This document shows, piece by piece, positions 1-5,901 of a stretch of DNA of 13,330 nucleotides (the stretch's first letter is position 1; each line of letters begins with the position of its first letter). The stretch comes from an uncultured Eubacteriaceae bacterium (GTDB taxonomy: Bacteria; Bacillota; Clostridia; Eubacteriales; Eubacteriaceae). The notes under the pieces are model-generated. The model had not been told where the DNA came from, ran no database searches, and was given only the letters and a program-made list of their open reading frames with translations. The stretch is taken from NCBI GenBank assembly GCA_947625175.1, contig CANQNI010000023.1:1-13330 (forward strand), written 5' to 3'. A program made the translations under genes and the position numbers.

Positions 1-684
1 ATTTCGACCTTCTCTTCCAATTATTCGTCCTTTCATTTCATCGTTTGGTAAATTTACCACTGTAATAGTATTTTCAGAAACATGATTGGCGGCACATCTT
101 TGAATTGCATGGGCAATAATATTCTTTGCTTCCTTCTCAGCTCTGTCTTTTGCTTCAACTTCAATTTTTTTAGCTAATATGGCGGCATCACTCTGAGCTT
201 CTTTGGTTGCTTCTTCTATTAATAATTCTCTAGCTTCATCATAGGTGAGACCAGAAATTCTTTCTAATTCAGCAACTTGTTTTTTATATAAATCGTCTGT
301 TTTACGACGTCTACGTTCTATATCTCTCGAACGACGTTCAAGTTTTTCTTCTTGTTTTTCTATCGAAATATATTTTTTATCAAGCGTCTCTTCTTTTTTA
401 TTAAGACGATTTTCCATCTTGTTTAATTCATTGCGACGCTGCCTATTTTCTTTTTCATGAGCATCTTTAATAGCTATTGCCTGGTCTTTAGCGTTTAATA
501 GTATTTCTTTACTCTTCGTTTCAGCTTCTCTTTTTTCAGTTTCAGCTTTTTGCTTAGCAGTTTCTACTATAGTTTCAGCTGTTTGTTTAGCAGTTCCAAT
601 TGAATTTTTAGTGATTGTATAATTTATTAAATAACCGGCTGCTGCGCCTACTAATAATGCTATCACTGCGAATATATAAGATAT
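1..684 (-). CDS. rny: Ribonuclease Y, N-terminal part (3' end beyond the left edge)
   Basis: Membrane-anchored endoribonuclease that starts mRNA decay in Bacillota. The visible 228 codons read as one N-terminal transmembrane helix (about residues 3-21, rich in Ala, Val, Leu and Ile), then a long Lys/Glu/Arg-rich coiled coil (about 25-150). Next comes the Y-domain region with ERISGLTYDEARELL, and then the opening of the KH domain, GRIIGREGRN, where the window ends. The catalytic HD domain is not visible. The start is odd: the frame is open from a stop at 748-750, but contains no ATG, GTG or TTG until GTG at 664-666, about 28 bases after the Shine-Dalgarno. An ATA at 682-684 is correctly spaced and puts the helix at residue 2, so I place the start there. 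A GTG start at 666 (222 visible codons) is the conventional alternative. Family identification is firm; the start is not. Confidence 0.93.
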   Translation of the reverse strand, partial: MSYIFAVIALLVGAAAGYLINYTITKNSIGTAKQTAETIVETAKQKAETEKREAETKSKEILLNAKDQAIAIKDAHEKENRQRRNELNKMENRLNKKEETLDKKYISIEKQEEKLERRSRDIERRRRKTDDLYKKQVAELERISGLTYDEARELLIEEATKEAQSDAAILAKKIEVEAKDRAEKEAKNIIAHAIQRCAANHVSENTITVVNLPNDEMKGRIIGREGRN

Positions 685-701
685 ATCTTTTTCCCCTCCT
701 T
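682..701 (-). promoter_or_regulatory. rny: rny ribosome binding site with candidate ATA start codon
   Basis: On the minus strand AAGGAGGGG lies at 701-693, an almost perfect anti-16S match. Ten bases after its GGAGG core is ATA (684-682), in frame with RNase Y. The next canonical in-frame start is GTG at 666-664, too far away for this site. The Shine-Dalgarno therefore argues for initiation at ATA, or for a G-to-A sequence error or mutation in an original ATG. Confidence 0.6.
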
Positions 702-728
702 CTTTAAAATTTAGTGTATACCTTATTA

Positions 729-757
729 ATTTTACAATCGTTTTAAATCATAGTCAA
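729..757 (-). promoter_or_regulatory. Housekeeping sigma-A promoter for rny
   Basis: Reading the minus strand, TTGACT (757-752) is followed after exactly 17 bases by TAAAAT (734-729). This is one mismatch from consensus in each box. Transcription would begin near 722 and give a leader of about 38 bases that contains the strong Shine-Dalgarno. The promoter separates rny from the Sel1 gene, whose stop is at 809-811. I see no clear terminator between them, so readthrough from upstream is also possible. Confidence 0.8.
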
Positions 758-808
758 TTAAAGAAATCTATCCGAGAAAGGGAAAAATTAATACTAATAA
801 AATAAAAA

Positions 809-1828
809 TTATGAGAGATGCTGCGCATATTCAGCACATTGTGCTTCTTTTTCCTGATCCTTTATTAATCCCGAGTGACCTTTTCCATAAAGACGAGAGA
901 GTAAAGCAAAGGCATCAGGTTCCTGAAACATTGCGGCAGCTTTAATCCAATCAGTAATTGTCTTTAAATTATTTGGAGCCCAATTTTCTTTTGGGATCTT
1001 TTCATCAATATAATTACAATAGATACTATTTTCTTCAATACCTCTTCGGAACCACTTTTTAGATTCTCTTATAGAAGCATAATCATTATTATAATTTTGA
1101 TAATATCTATATAATGCAAAGGCAGCCTCTGGGTTTCCTTTTTCAAAGGAGGCCTTATAATATTTAACTGAATCAGGGTTAAGTCTAACGCCAGTTTGAT
1201 CATTTATTACTGTCTCCTCAGCTAACCCTGCATAAAATAATGCTTCCGGATCTTCCGATTCAGCTGCTTTTCTAATCCATTTAAGTCCTTCTTCAGTATT
1301 AACTTTAGTTCCTAATCCTAGAAAATAAGATTTTCCTAATAACAGTTCAAAAATAGGATTACCTTCTTGAGCCTTAGCTAAAATTTGAGCAAATACTCTT
1401 TCTCCTGCCTGGTCTAAAAGCATCTTAAATGAAGTTTGATCAATAGGATCAGGTAAAGCATTTCCAATAAAATCTGCTTCTAATTCATTATCAAAATAAT
1501 CATTTAAAGCTTTGGAATAGAGTTCTTTATATTTTAAACTAATGTTTTTATATTCATCTTCTAAATCTTTTAAAATATTTTCTCTTTTAGAGCCATCACT
1601 CAATCTTTTATTAAGATCAAATCCAAGATCATCTCTGGCATAAACAAGATTAACTAATTTACACATATCATTAAAATTAGCTGGACTAACATCCGTTACA
1701 ACTTTTGCATAATTCAACATGCGTTCATAAAGACCAGAAACAGCCCTGGCATAAAGTAAGATTTTATCTTCTGTTGCTGTAGTTGAGGAAAGATTATTAG
1801 AACTATTTTGATTCATTTTATTTACCAT
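809..1828 (-). CDS. Sel1-repeat (SLR) protein, cytoplasmic scaffold of unknown partner
   Basis: 339 residues with no signal peptide or membrane segment. The N-terminal 150 residues are helical and match no family I recognise. The C-terminal half carries tetratricopeptide-like Sel1 repeats. The clearest runs from about 153 to 190 (AQEGNPIFELLLGKSYFLGLG then a WIRKAAE helix); more divergent copies lie at about 191-228, 229-264 and 299-336. Sel1 repeats form superhelices that bind proteins, so an adaptor or scaffold role is likely by family, but the partner is unknown. Its ATG overlaps the stop of the upstream Uma2-like gene by 7 bases (ATGGTAA). A second ATG four codons in, at 1816, lies just after that stop, and neither has a good Shine-Dalgarno. 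Initiation is therefore probably by translational coupling. Last gene before rny. Confidence 0.75.
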   Translation of the reverse strand: MVNKMNQNSSNNLSSTTATEDKILLYARAVSGLYERMLNYAKVVTDVSPANFNDMCKLVNLVYARDDLGFDLNKRLSDGSKRENILKDLEDEYKNISLKYKELYSKALNDYFDNELEADFIGNALPDPIDQTSFKMLLDQAGERVFAQILAKAQEGNPIFELLLGKSYFLGLGTKVNTEEGLKWIRKAAESEDPEALFYAGLAEETVINDQTGVRLNPDSVKYYKASFEKGNPEAAFALYRYYQNYNNDYASIRESKKWFRRGIEENSIYCNYIDEKIPKENWAPNNLKTITDWIKAAAMFQEPDAFALLSRLYGKGHSGLIKDQEKEAQCAEYAQHLS

Positions 1829-2331
1829 TCTTTAACGAAAATATCAGAATAATTTAGAAGTAAGGAATTAAAAATTCCTACTTTTAATCTTCTTGGATCA
1901 CTAATAACTTGCTGGATAAATCCATTCTTTTCAAGATTATAGATAATAATAGCTCTATTTTCTAAGTCTAATATCCAATACTCACTAATTCCGGCATCTT
2001 TAAAAACTACCGGTTTAATACAAAAAGCTAAAACATCATTTGCATTTTTGGCATAATCAATGACCCAATCAATTTGATTTAGACTTTCATTTTTCTTAAC
2101 GGCTATTAAAGGTCTGATAATTGTATTATTAGTTTTATCCAGATTAATTGATTTAAATGGATTAAATATAGTAATGTCCGCGTTTTTATTAGAATTATAA
2201 TTATTTAATATCTCTTGAAAATATTCGGCCTTCTCCTTTACTTCTTCATTTATTGGATCCCGGGAATAAATTCTTCCACTAATTAATTCTCTATCACTTA
2301 TTTTTTTTTCATTATCTGTTGAATTACTCAC
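1822..2331 (-). CDS. Uma2-like (PD-(D/E)XK fold) protein, divergent
   Basis: 169 residues. The C-terminal half resembles the Uma2 family of putative nucleases: the signature AGISEYWILDLENR (about 113-126) matches the usual GV-EYWIVD segment, followed by two beta strands and a closing YSDIF. The acidic sites before it look altered. The usual PDLVV strand appears as RPLIAV (about 73-78), and the PDLVIEVLSPS strand as IDWVIDYAKNA (about 87-97). Nuclease activity is therefore uncertain. The start is GTG at 2331, four bases overlapping the radical SAM stop (GTGA), with AAGGAG at 2346-2341 and a 9-base spacer, so the start is well supported. A run of nine A on the coding strand (2309-2301) lies at codons 8-10. 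The family call is moderate: the match is in the C-terminal signature only. Confidence 0.6.
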   Translation of the reverse strand: MSNSTDNEKKISDRELISGRIYSRDPINEEVKEKAEYFQEILNNYNSNKNADITIFNPFKSINLDKTNNTIIRPLIAVKKNESLNQIDWVIDYAKNANDVLAFCIKPVVFKDAGISEYWILDLENRAIIIYNLEKNGFIQQVISDPRRLKVGIFNSLLLNYSDIFVKEW

Positions 2332-3251
2332 CTAGTATATCTCCTTCCTTGGAAATTACTATTTTTAACCATAGTCTCAATCATTAAATCTCTTATCTTC
2401 CACCAACTCTGTTGCCAATTAGCATAGACACAGTTTTTTTCTGGAATTCTTCCTATTAATCTTTCAATTACAATATTGGGATTTAATAATTCTAATAATA
2501 AAATAGTTCTTTCGATAAAATCGTTGCTAGATAATAATTCTAAACCATTATTATAAAGTTTCTCTAAGACAGTTCCTCTTTCAACATACAGGGAATGAAC
2601 TTTTAAGAAATCAGTTTGAGTTTCATTTAATAAATTAGCGAGATTAACTATATCTTCTTTGGAATCCCAAGGTAAATCTGAGATTATATGAGTACAAAGA
2701 TCTAGACCATTATTTTTTATTAACTGGGCTGAATTAATATAATCTTCTACAGTATGTTGTCGATTTAAAATTTGTAAAGTTTTATTATTTGAACTCTGTA
2801 AACCTAATTCAATCGTAATATTTGTATTTGTTTTTTCTTTTAAATTATTTAAAAAATCTATATGTTTGTATTCAATACAGTCGGGTCTAGTTGATATAGA
2901 TAGCTCTATAATATTATCAAATTGAGCTGCCTCTGTCATAAATCTTTTAAATAAATCAAAATTTAGATAAGTATTGGAAAAACTTTGAAAATAAGCTATA
3001 AACTTATTAGCCTTATATTTCCTTTGAATTAATTCCTTATTCTTTAATAACTGTTCACTAACAGAAAGATTTTCACTTAAAAGTTCAAAACCACTTCCTG
3101 ATCCCCCACAAAAAATACATCCTTGCGTTCCTTTTCTTCCATCTCTGTTAGGACAACTACAAGGAATATTTACTGGAAGTTTATAAACTTTTTGTCCATA
3201 CTTATTTTTTAAATAAGTAGAATATACTCGATAGATCTCGTTTAAATCCAT
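2328..3251 (-). CDS. Radical SAM protein of the YhcC/YtqA family (TIGR01212 type)
   Basis: 307 residues, close to the family's usual 300-320. The [4Fe-4S]/SAM cysteines are in the family's unusual wide arrangement, CPNRDG (Cys33) then GCIFC (Cys45, Cys48), that is CX11CX2C, with an extra Cys31. Other family blocks are YFQSFSNTY (87-95), STRPDC (120-125), ELGLQSS (148-154) and HIISDLPW (188-195). The last replaces the common HxIxGLPGE. The substrate of the family is not settled. Members are often annotated as oxidoreductases or linked to tRNA or sulfur chemistry, and I do not assign one. The ATG start fits the conserved N-terminus, but the DNA just upstream is a terminator-like hairpin and an A/T tract with no Shine-Dalgarno. 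The stop overlaps the Uma2-like start by four bases. Confidence 0.85.
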   Translation of the reverse strand: MDLNEIYRVYSTYLKNKYGQKVYKLPVNIPCSCPNRDGRKGTQGCIFCGGSGSGFELLSENLSVSEQLLKNKELIQRKYKANKFIAYFQSFSNTYLNFDLFKRFMTEAAQFDNIIELSISTRPDCIEYKHIDFLNNLKEKTNTNITIELGLQSSNNKTLQILNRQHTVEDYINSAQLIKNNGLDLCTHIISDLPWDSKEDIVNLANLLNETQTDFLKVHSLYVERGTVLEKLYNNGLELLSSNDFIERTILLLELLNPNIVIERLIGRIPEKNCVYANWQQSWWKIRDLMIETMVKNSNFQGRRYTR

Positions 3252-3292
3252 ATTAAAATTAAAAGCATATCAGATTTAATCCGATATGCTTT
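3252..3292 (-). terminator. Rho-independent terminator between the ATPase and radical SAM genes
   Basis: On the minus strand a 13-bp stem (AAAGCATATCGGA pairing with TCTGATATGCTTT, one G-T pair) closes a 5-base loop at 3292-3262. It is followed by TTTTAATTTTAAT, and starts 4 bases after the ATPase stop codon. The T-rich tail runs directly into the ATG of the radical SAM gene at 3251, so terminator and start codon are adjacent. It may end the ATPase transcript, or act as a leader structure controlling the downstream genes. Confidence 0.75.
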
Positions 3293-3296
3293 GATG

Positions 3297-3725
3297 TTAA
3301 ATTGTAACCGTCTTATAAGGCGATTCTTTAAGAAATTCGGGTGCTGATTTTTCATCAACGCTAATACTAAAAACAAATTTTATATCTTTAGCAATATTTA
3401 ATTTATTCAAATGTCCTAGTAATTCCTTTATTGATTCTGGTCCGTTAGCATCAATTATACGTAAAACATTATCTATATAAATAGTAGTAATATCATAATT
3501 ACTAGCGATTAAGCCACATATAAAACCATATAATTCATTTGAATTATTAATCTGGAATTCTTCAGTATTGATGAAACGAATTTGATTATCAACAGTTGCT
3601 CGATAATGATCCTGGTCATTTACAAATAGAACATTACCATCAGTATGTTCTAATTCTTCATTAACCATATCGATCATTTTTTTTGTCTTACCACTACCCT
3701 TGGCTCCAAAAATAAATTCTATCAA
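3297..3725 (-). CDS. Small P-loop ATP-binding protein of unknown function
   Basis: 142 residues. A Walker A motif GAKGSGKT (7-14) lies at the very N-terminus. A plausible Walker B strand is TTIYID (80-85), and a later strand, FVFSIS (117-122), is in the position expected for a third core strand. That fits a minimal P-loop NTPase fold with no added domain. Similar short proteins are common in clostridia, where they are named only ATP-binding protein or, I think wrongly, PilT-like. The start is TTG at 3725, preceded by GCGGGTGA at an acceptable distance; no ATG is available before the Walker A motif. It is first in its transcription direction, followed by a terminator, so it may be transcribed alone. 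Ligand binding is well supported by motif; the cellular role is unknown. Confidence 0.8.
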   Translation of the reverse strand: MIEFIFGAKGSGKTKKMIDMVNEELEHTDGNVLFVNDQDHYRATVDNQIRFINTEEFQINNSNELYGFICGLIASNYDITTIYIDNVLRIIDANGPESIKELLGHLNKLNIAKDIKFVFSISVDEKSAPEFLKESPYKTVTI

Positions 3726-3756
3726 TTAAGTTCACCCGCTTTCAAATTCTATAATC

Positions 3757-3762
3757 ATTATA
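3757..3762 (-). promoter_or_regulatory. Candidate -10 box for the leftward ATPase gene
   Basis: A perfect TATAAT reads leftward here, 31 bases before the TTG start of the ATPase gene. No good -35 box lies 16-18 bases upstream; the best are TGTTTA or ATGTTT. The promoter is therefore weak or depends on an activator. A leader of about 25 bases would include the GGGTGA ribosome binding site. Confidence 0.45.
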
Positions 3763-3870
3763 AACGAAAAACCTACTTTAAACATAAAAAAACTAAACGA
3801 GTGTCTGTTTTAAAACTTGTCATCCGATTTAATAAATTGGATTACATTTTTCTTTATCTTAGTTTTAAAA

Positions 3871-3881
3871 TGTTATATAAT
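3871..3881 (+). promoter_or_regulatory. Candidate extended -10 promoter for the PP2C phosphatase gene
   Basis: TGTTATATAAT combines a TATAAT with a nearby TG (TGT-TATATA as an extended -10). A -35 match 17 bases upstream is poor, as is usual for extended -10 promoters. It would start transcription near 3888, about 25 bases before the ATG at 3913. This supports that start over the TTG at 3817, which lies upstream of the promoter. Confidence 0.45.
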
Positions 3882-3912
3882 TAGAATCAGAAACTTGAAT
3901 GTGAGGGTTTTG

Positions 3913-4692
3913 ATGGAAAAGATATCAGTTCAAGAAATGATGTTAATCTATGATAAGCAGTTACAAAACGCTCAAAAAATCCAGCAAAAGATTATACCTG
4001 ATACAAACTCCTTTAAATCATCCTACTATAGTTTTTATTCATATTTGAAACCATTTAGAAGAGTTGGTGGTGATTTTTATGACTTTCACATCTTTGATGA
4101 TAATTGTATCAGTTTAATCCTAGCAGATGCTACTGGTCATGGTATTGATGCAGCGATGTTAACTGGGATGGTTAAGTTAATTTATTCCTATAGTTTACGG
4201 TCTAATGGTATTCAGAGATCACCCAGTTTATTATTAAAACGAATCAATCAGGAAATTGAAAACTTACTTGGTTTTTCATTTTTTTCTTCTATGAGTATAT
4301 TATTAAATCCTAATACATGTAAAATCTACTGGAATAATGCTGGACATCCACCAGGTTTTATTATTAGAAAAGGAAAATATATTCAAAAGTTAGATCCTGT
4401 TCTTCCATTAATTGGAATGCATTCAATGATCAATATTAAAGAGTATAAAGATCTTATTAATGATTTTGAACCTGGAGATAAACTTATTTTATATACTGAT
4501 GGTTTAACGGAAGGGAAAAATGTTAATGGAGAAGAATTCGGAGTTGAAAGAATACAGAATGTTATTGAAAAGTATTCCGATTCCAGTATTGATACTTTAT
4601 GTAAAATAATAATTAATGACAATTTAGAATTTACAGAAGGTAATGAAGCTTCAGACGATATTTGTCTTCTTGGTATACAATTCGATAATTAA
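3913..4692 (+). CDS. SpoIIE/RsbU-type PP2C serine phosphatase, stand-alone
   Basis: 259 residues consisting almost only of the phosphatase domain. It opens with the linker helix typical of RsbU-like proteins (KQLQNAQKIQQKIIPD) and continues with the metal-binding motifs VGGDFYDF, LADATGHGIDAAM, NAGHPPG, GDKLILYTDGLTEG and a final DDICLLGIQ. The conserved Asp residues needed for Mn/Mg binding are all present. Family members dephosphorylate anti-sigma-factor antagonists in partner switching, but no kinase or antagonist gene is in this window. The start at 3913 is chosen because GTGAGGG lies 5 bases ahead and a promoter lies just upstream. A longer frame from TTG at 3817 would add a hydrophobic stretch without a ribosome binding site, probably not real. 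Monocistronic, ended by a strong terminator. No GAF, PAS or response-regulator sensor is fused. Confidence 0.87.
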   Translation: MEKISVQEMMLIYDKQLQNAQKIQQKIIPDTNSFKSSYYSFYSYLKPFRRVGGDFYDFHIFDDNCISLILADATGHGIDAAMLTGMVKLIYSYSLRSNGIQRSPSLLLKRINQEIENLLGFSFFSSMSILLNPNTCKIYWNNAGHPPGFIIRKGKYIQKLDPVLPLIGMHSMINIKEYKDLINDFEPGDKLILYTDGLTEGKNVNGEEFGVERIQNVIEKYSDSSIDTLCKIIINDNLEFTEGNEASDDICLLGIQFDN

Positions 4693-4695
4693 TTC

Positions 4696-4730
4696 AAACG
4701 CTTTAATTTTATATTGAGGCGTTTTTTTTT
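4696..4730 (+). terminator. Rho-independent terminator after the phosphatase gene
   Basis: An 11-bp stem (AAACGCTTTAA at 4696-4706 with TTGAGGCGTTT at 4714-4724, two G-T pairs) closes a 7-base loop. The right arm runs into nine T at 4722-4730. It begins 3 bases after the stop codon and separates the phosphatase from the glycosyltransferase genes. Confidence 0.88.
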
Positions 4731-4731
4731 C

Positions 4732-4763
4732 TGTTAAAATGATTTTAGATTATCAAGAAGGAG
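4732..4763 (+). promoter_or_regulatory. Candidate extended -10 promoter and ribosome binding site for the GT28 gene
   Basis: TGTTAAAAT at 4732-4740 is an extended -10 (TG, one base, TAAAAT), placed directly after the previous terminator. The only -35-like match, TTGAGG at 4714-4719, is 15 bases away and lies inside the terminator arm. AAGGAG at 4758-4763 is followed by 9 bases and the TTG at 4773, which fixes the unusual start codon of the next gene. Confidence 0.5.
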
Positions 4764-4772
4764 AAGAAATAA

Positions 4773-5900
4773 TTGAAAAAGAAAAGAATTTTAATAATGA
4801 CTTGCTCACATGGATCAGGTCATAAAATGATAGCTCAAACTTTAAAAGATAAATACGAAGAATATGGCTGTGAAGTCTTAATTTTTGATATTTTTAATGA
4901 ATATAATCGATTCTTTAACTTAATAATGGAAAAACTCTACTTATTATCTTACAAAAGTATTTTAGATAAAATCTATGGCTATCTTTATTATTCTTTTGAA
5001 GAAAGTAATTCCCCTTTATTTGATAAATTATTTTATGGAATATTTAAAGATATTGTTTTAAATATTATTCATGGCTTTAATCCCGATTTAATAGTTAACA
5101 CTTATAACCATCGAACAGTAGCTATTAATAAAGATTTTTTCCCTAATATTCCGTTAGTTAATATTGTTACTGAGTTTACTTTACCCCATTTCTGGATTCA
5201 TGATAATATCGATAGATATTACCTTGCTAGCAATGATACAAAAAAAGAGTTAAAAAAATTTAATGTTCCAGATGAAAAAATTTTAATTTCAGGAATTCCT
5301 GTAAGAAAAAACTTCTTTAAGAAATTAAATAAAGATCTCTTAAAAGAAAAATATCATATGGATAAGGATAAACCTATTCTAGTTATTTTTGCTGGAACCT
5401 TTGGTGTTTTAAAAGACTTAACAAAAATTTGTAATTTAATAGATAATATCCCTGATCTTCAAACTATAGTAATTTGTGGATTAAATAAAAAATTATTTAA
5501 AAAGTTAGAGAAAAAAAATTATAAAAACATTAAGTTAATGCGTTATGTTAATGATATTCAGGAAATCTATGAAATAGGTGATTTAATGTTAACAAAACCA
5601 GGCGGAACAGTTTTAAGCGAAATAGTTCAAAAACATATTCCTTCAATTTTATACAATCCTACTCCTGGTCAGGAAAAAGAAAATGCACAAGTATTCGTTA
5701 ATAACGGTGCAGCAATTGTAGCTTATAATCCTGAAGATGTTAATTTTTTTGTTAAACGCCTAATTAATGATAATAATTTAAGAGATCAAATCGATAGAAA
5801 TTTAAAAAAATTAAATTTTGGAGATAGTAGTAAAATCATTGTTGAAGATTCTCTTAACTTTTTAACAAATTGGCAAACAAATTTAAAACAAGAAAATTAA
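4773..5900 (+). CDS. GT28/MGDG-synthase-like glycosyltransferase (UgtP-like, probable diacylglycerol glycosyltransferase)
   Basis: 375 residues, the length of UgtP and plant MGDG synthase cores. Two Rossmann halves are seen. The N-terminal acceptor half has SHGSGH (12-17) and TEFTLPHFWIH (133-143), matching the family's TDF...H..W block. The C-terminal nucleotide-sugar half has FAGTFG (206-211), TKPGGTVLSE (274-283) and the PGQEKENA block (298-305). Family members transfer glucose or galactose from a UDP sugar to diacylglycerol at the inner face of the membrane, giving glycolipids and lipoteichoic acid anchors. No transmembrane segment is seen, as is usual. Start is TTG at 4773, fixed by AAGGAG at 4758-4763. 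The stop is one base before the ABC-F start, so the two are co-transcribed. The exact sugar and the number of sugars added cannot be told. MurG is unlikely given the acceptor-side motifs. Confidence 0.82.
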   Translation: MKKKRILIMTCSHGSGHKMIAQTLKDKYEEYGCEVLIFDIFNEYNRFFNLIMEKLYLLSYKSILDKIYGYLYYSFEESNSPLFDKLFYGIFKDIVLNIIHGFNPDLIVNTYNHRTVAINKDFFPNIPLVNIVTEFTLPHFWIHDNIDRYYLASNDTKKELKKFNVPDEKILISGIPVRKNFFKKLNKDLLKEKYHMDKDKPILVIFAGTFGVLKDLTKICNLIDNIPDLQTIVICGLNKKLFKKLEKKNYKNIKLMRYVNDIQEIYEIGDLMLTKPGGTVLSEIVQKHIPSILYNPTPGQEKENAQVFVNNGAAIVAYNPEDVNFFVKRLINDNNLRDQIDRNLKKLNFGDSSKIIVEDSLNFLTNWQTNLKQEN

Positions 5901-5901
5901 A

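Larger units (their letters stand above)
3726..3912. other. Divergent intergenic region with two outward promoters
   Basis: 187 bases between the TTG of the ATPase gene (leftward) and the preferred ATG of the phosphatase gene (rightward). It is very AT-rich and holds a candidate -10 for each direction. The 9-mer GTTTTAAAA occurs twice (3807-3815 and 3862-3870), the first copy within a 10-base palindrome at 3807-3816. Regulatory use is possible but the repeats could arise by chance in such AT-rich DNA. The phosphatase frame stays open to a TTG at 3817, but I do not think this stretch is coding. Confidence 0.5.

Noticed and set aside
245..460. Plus-strand open frame of 71 codons opposite rny
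   Set aside because: Composed of Ser, Arg, Leu and Phe as expected from the complement of a Lys/Glu-rich coiled coil. No ribosome binding site or promoter.
789..801. Partly symmetric TTAATACTAATAA between the Sel1 gene and rny as a terminator
   Set aside because: Symmetry is imperfect, with no GC pairs and no defined loop, so it is unlikely to terminate transcription.
3817..3912. N-terminal extension of the phosphatase with a hydrophobic segment
   Set aside because: TTG start without Shine-Dalgarno. It contains the candidate -10 box, and the hydrophobic residues are what T-rich noncoding DNA gives. The ATG at 3913 has a GTGAGGG site.
4383..4622. Minus-strand open frame of 79 codons within the phosphatase gene
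   Set aside because: Antisense to clear PP2C motifs, with no family resemblance or ribosome binding site.
5511..5518. Run of eight A within the GT28 gene as a slippage site
   Set aside because: Ordinary Lys-Lys codons in an AT-rich gene; the frame is intact on both sides and many similar tracts occur.
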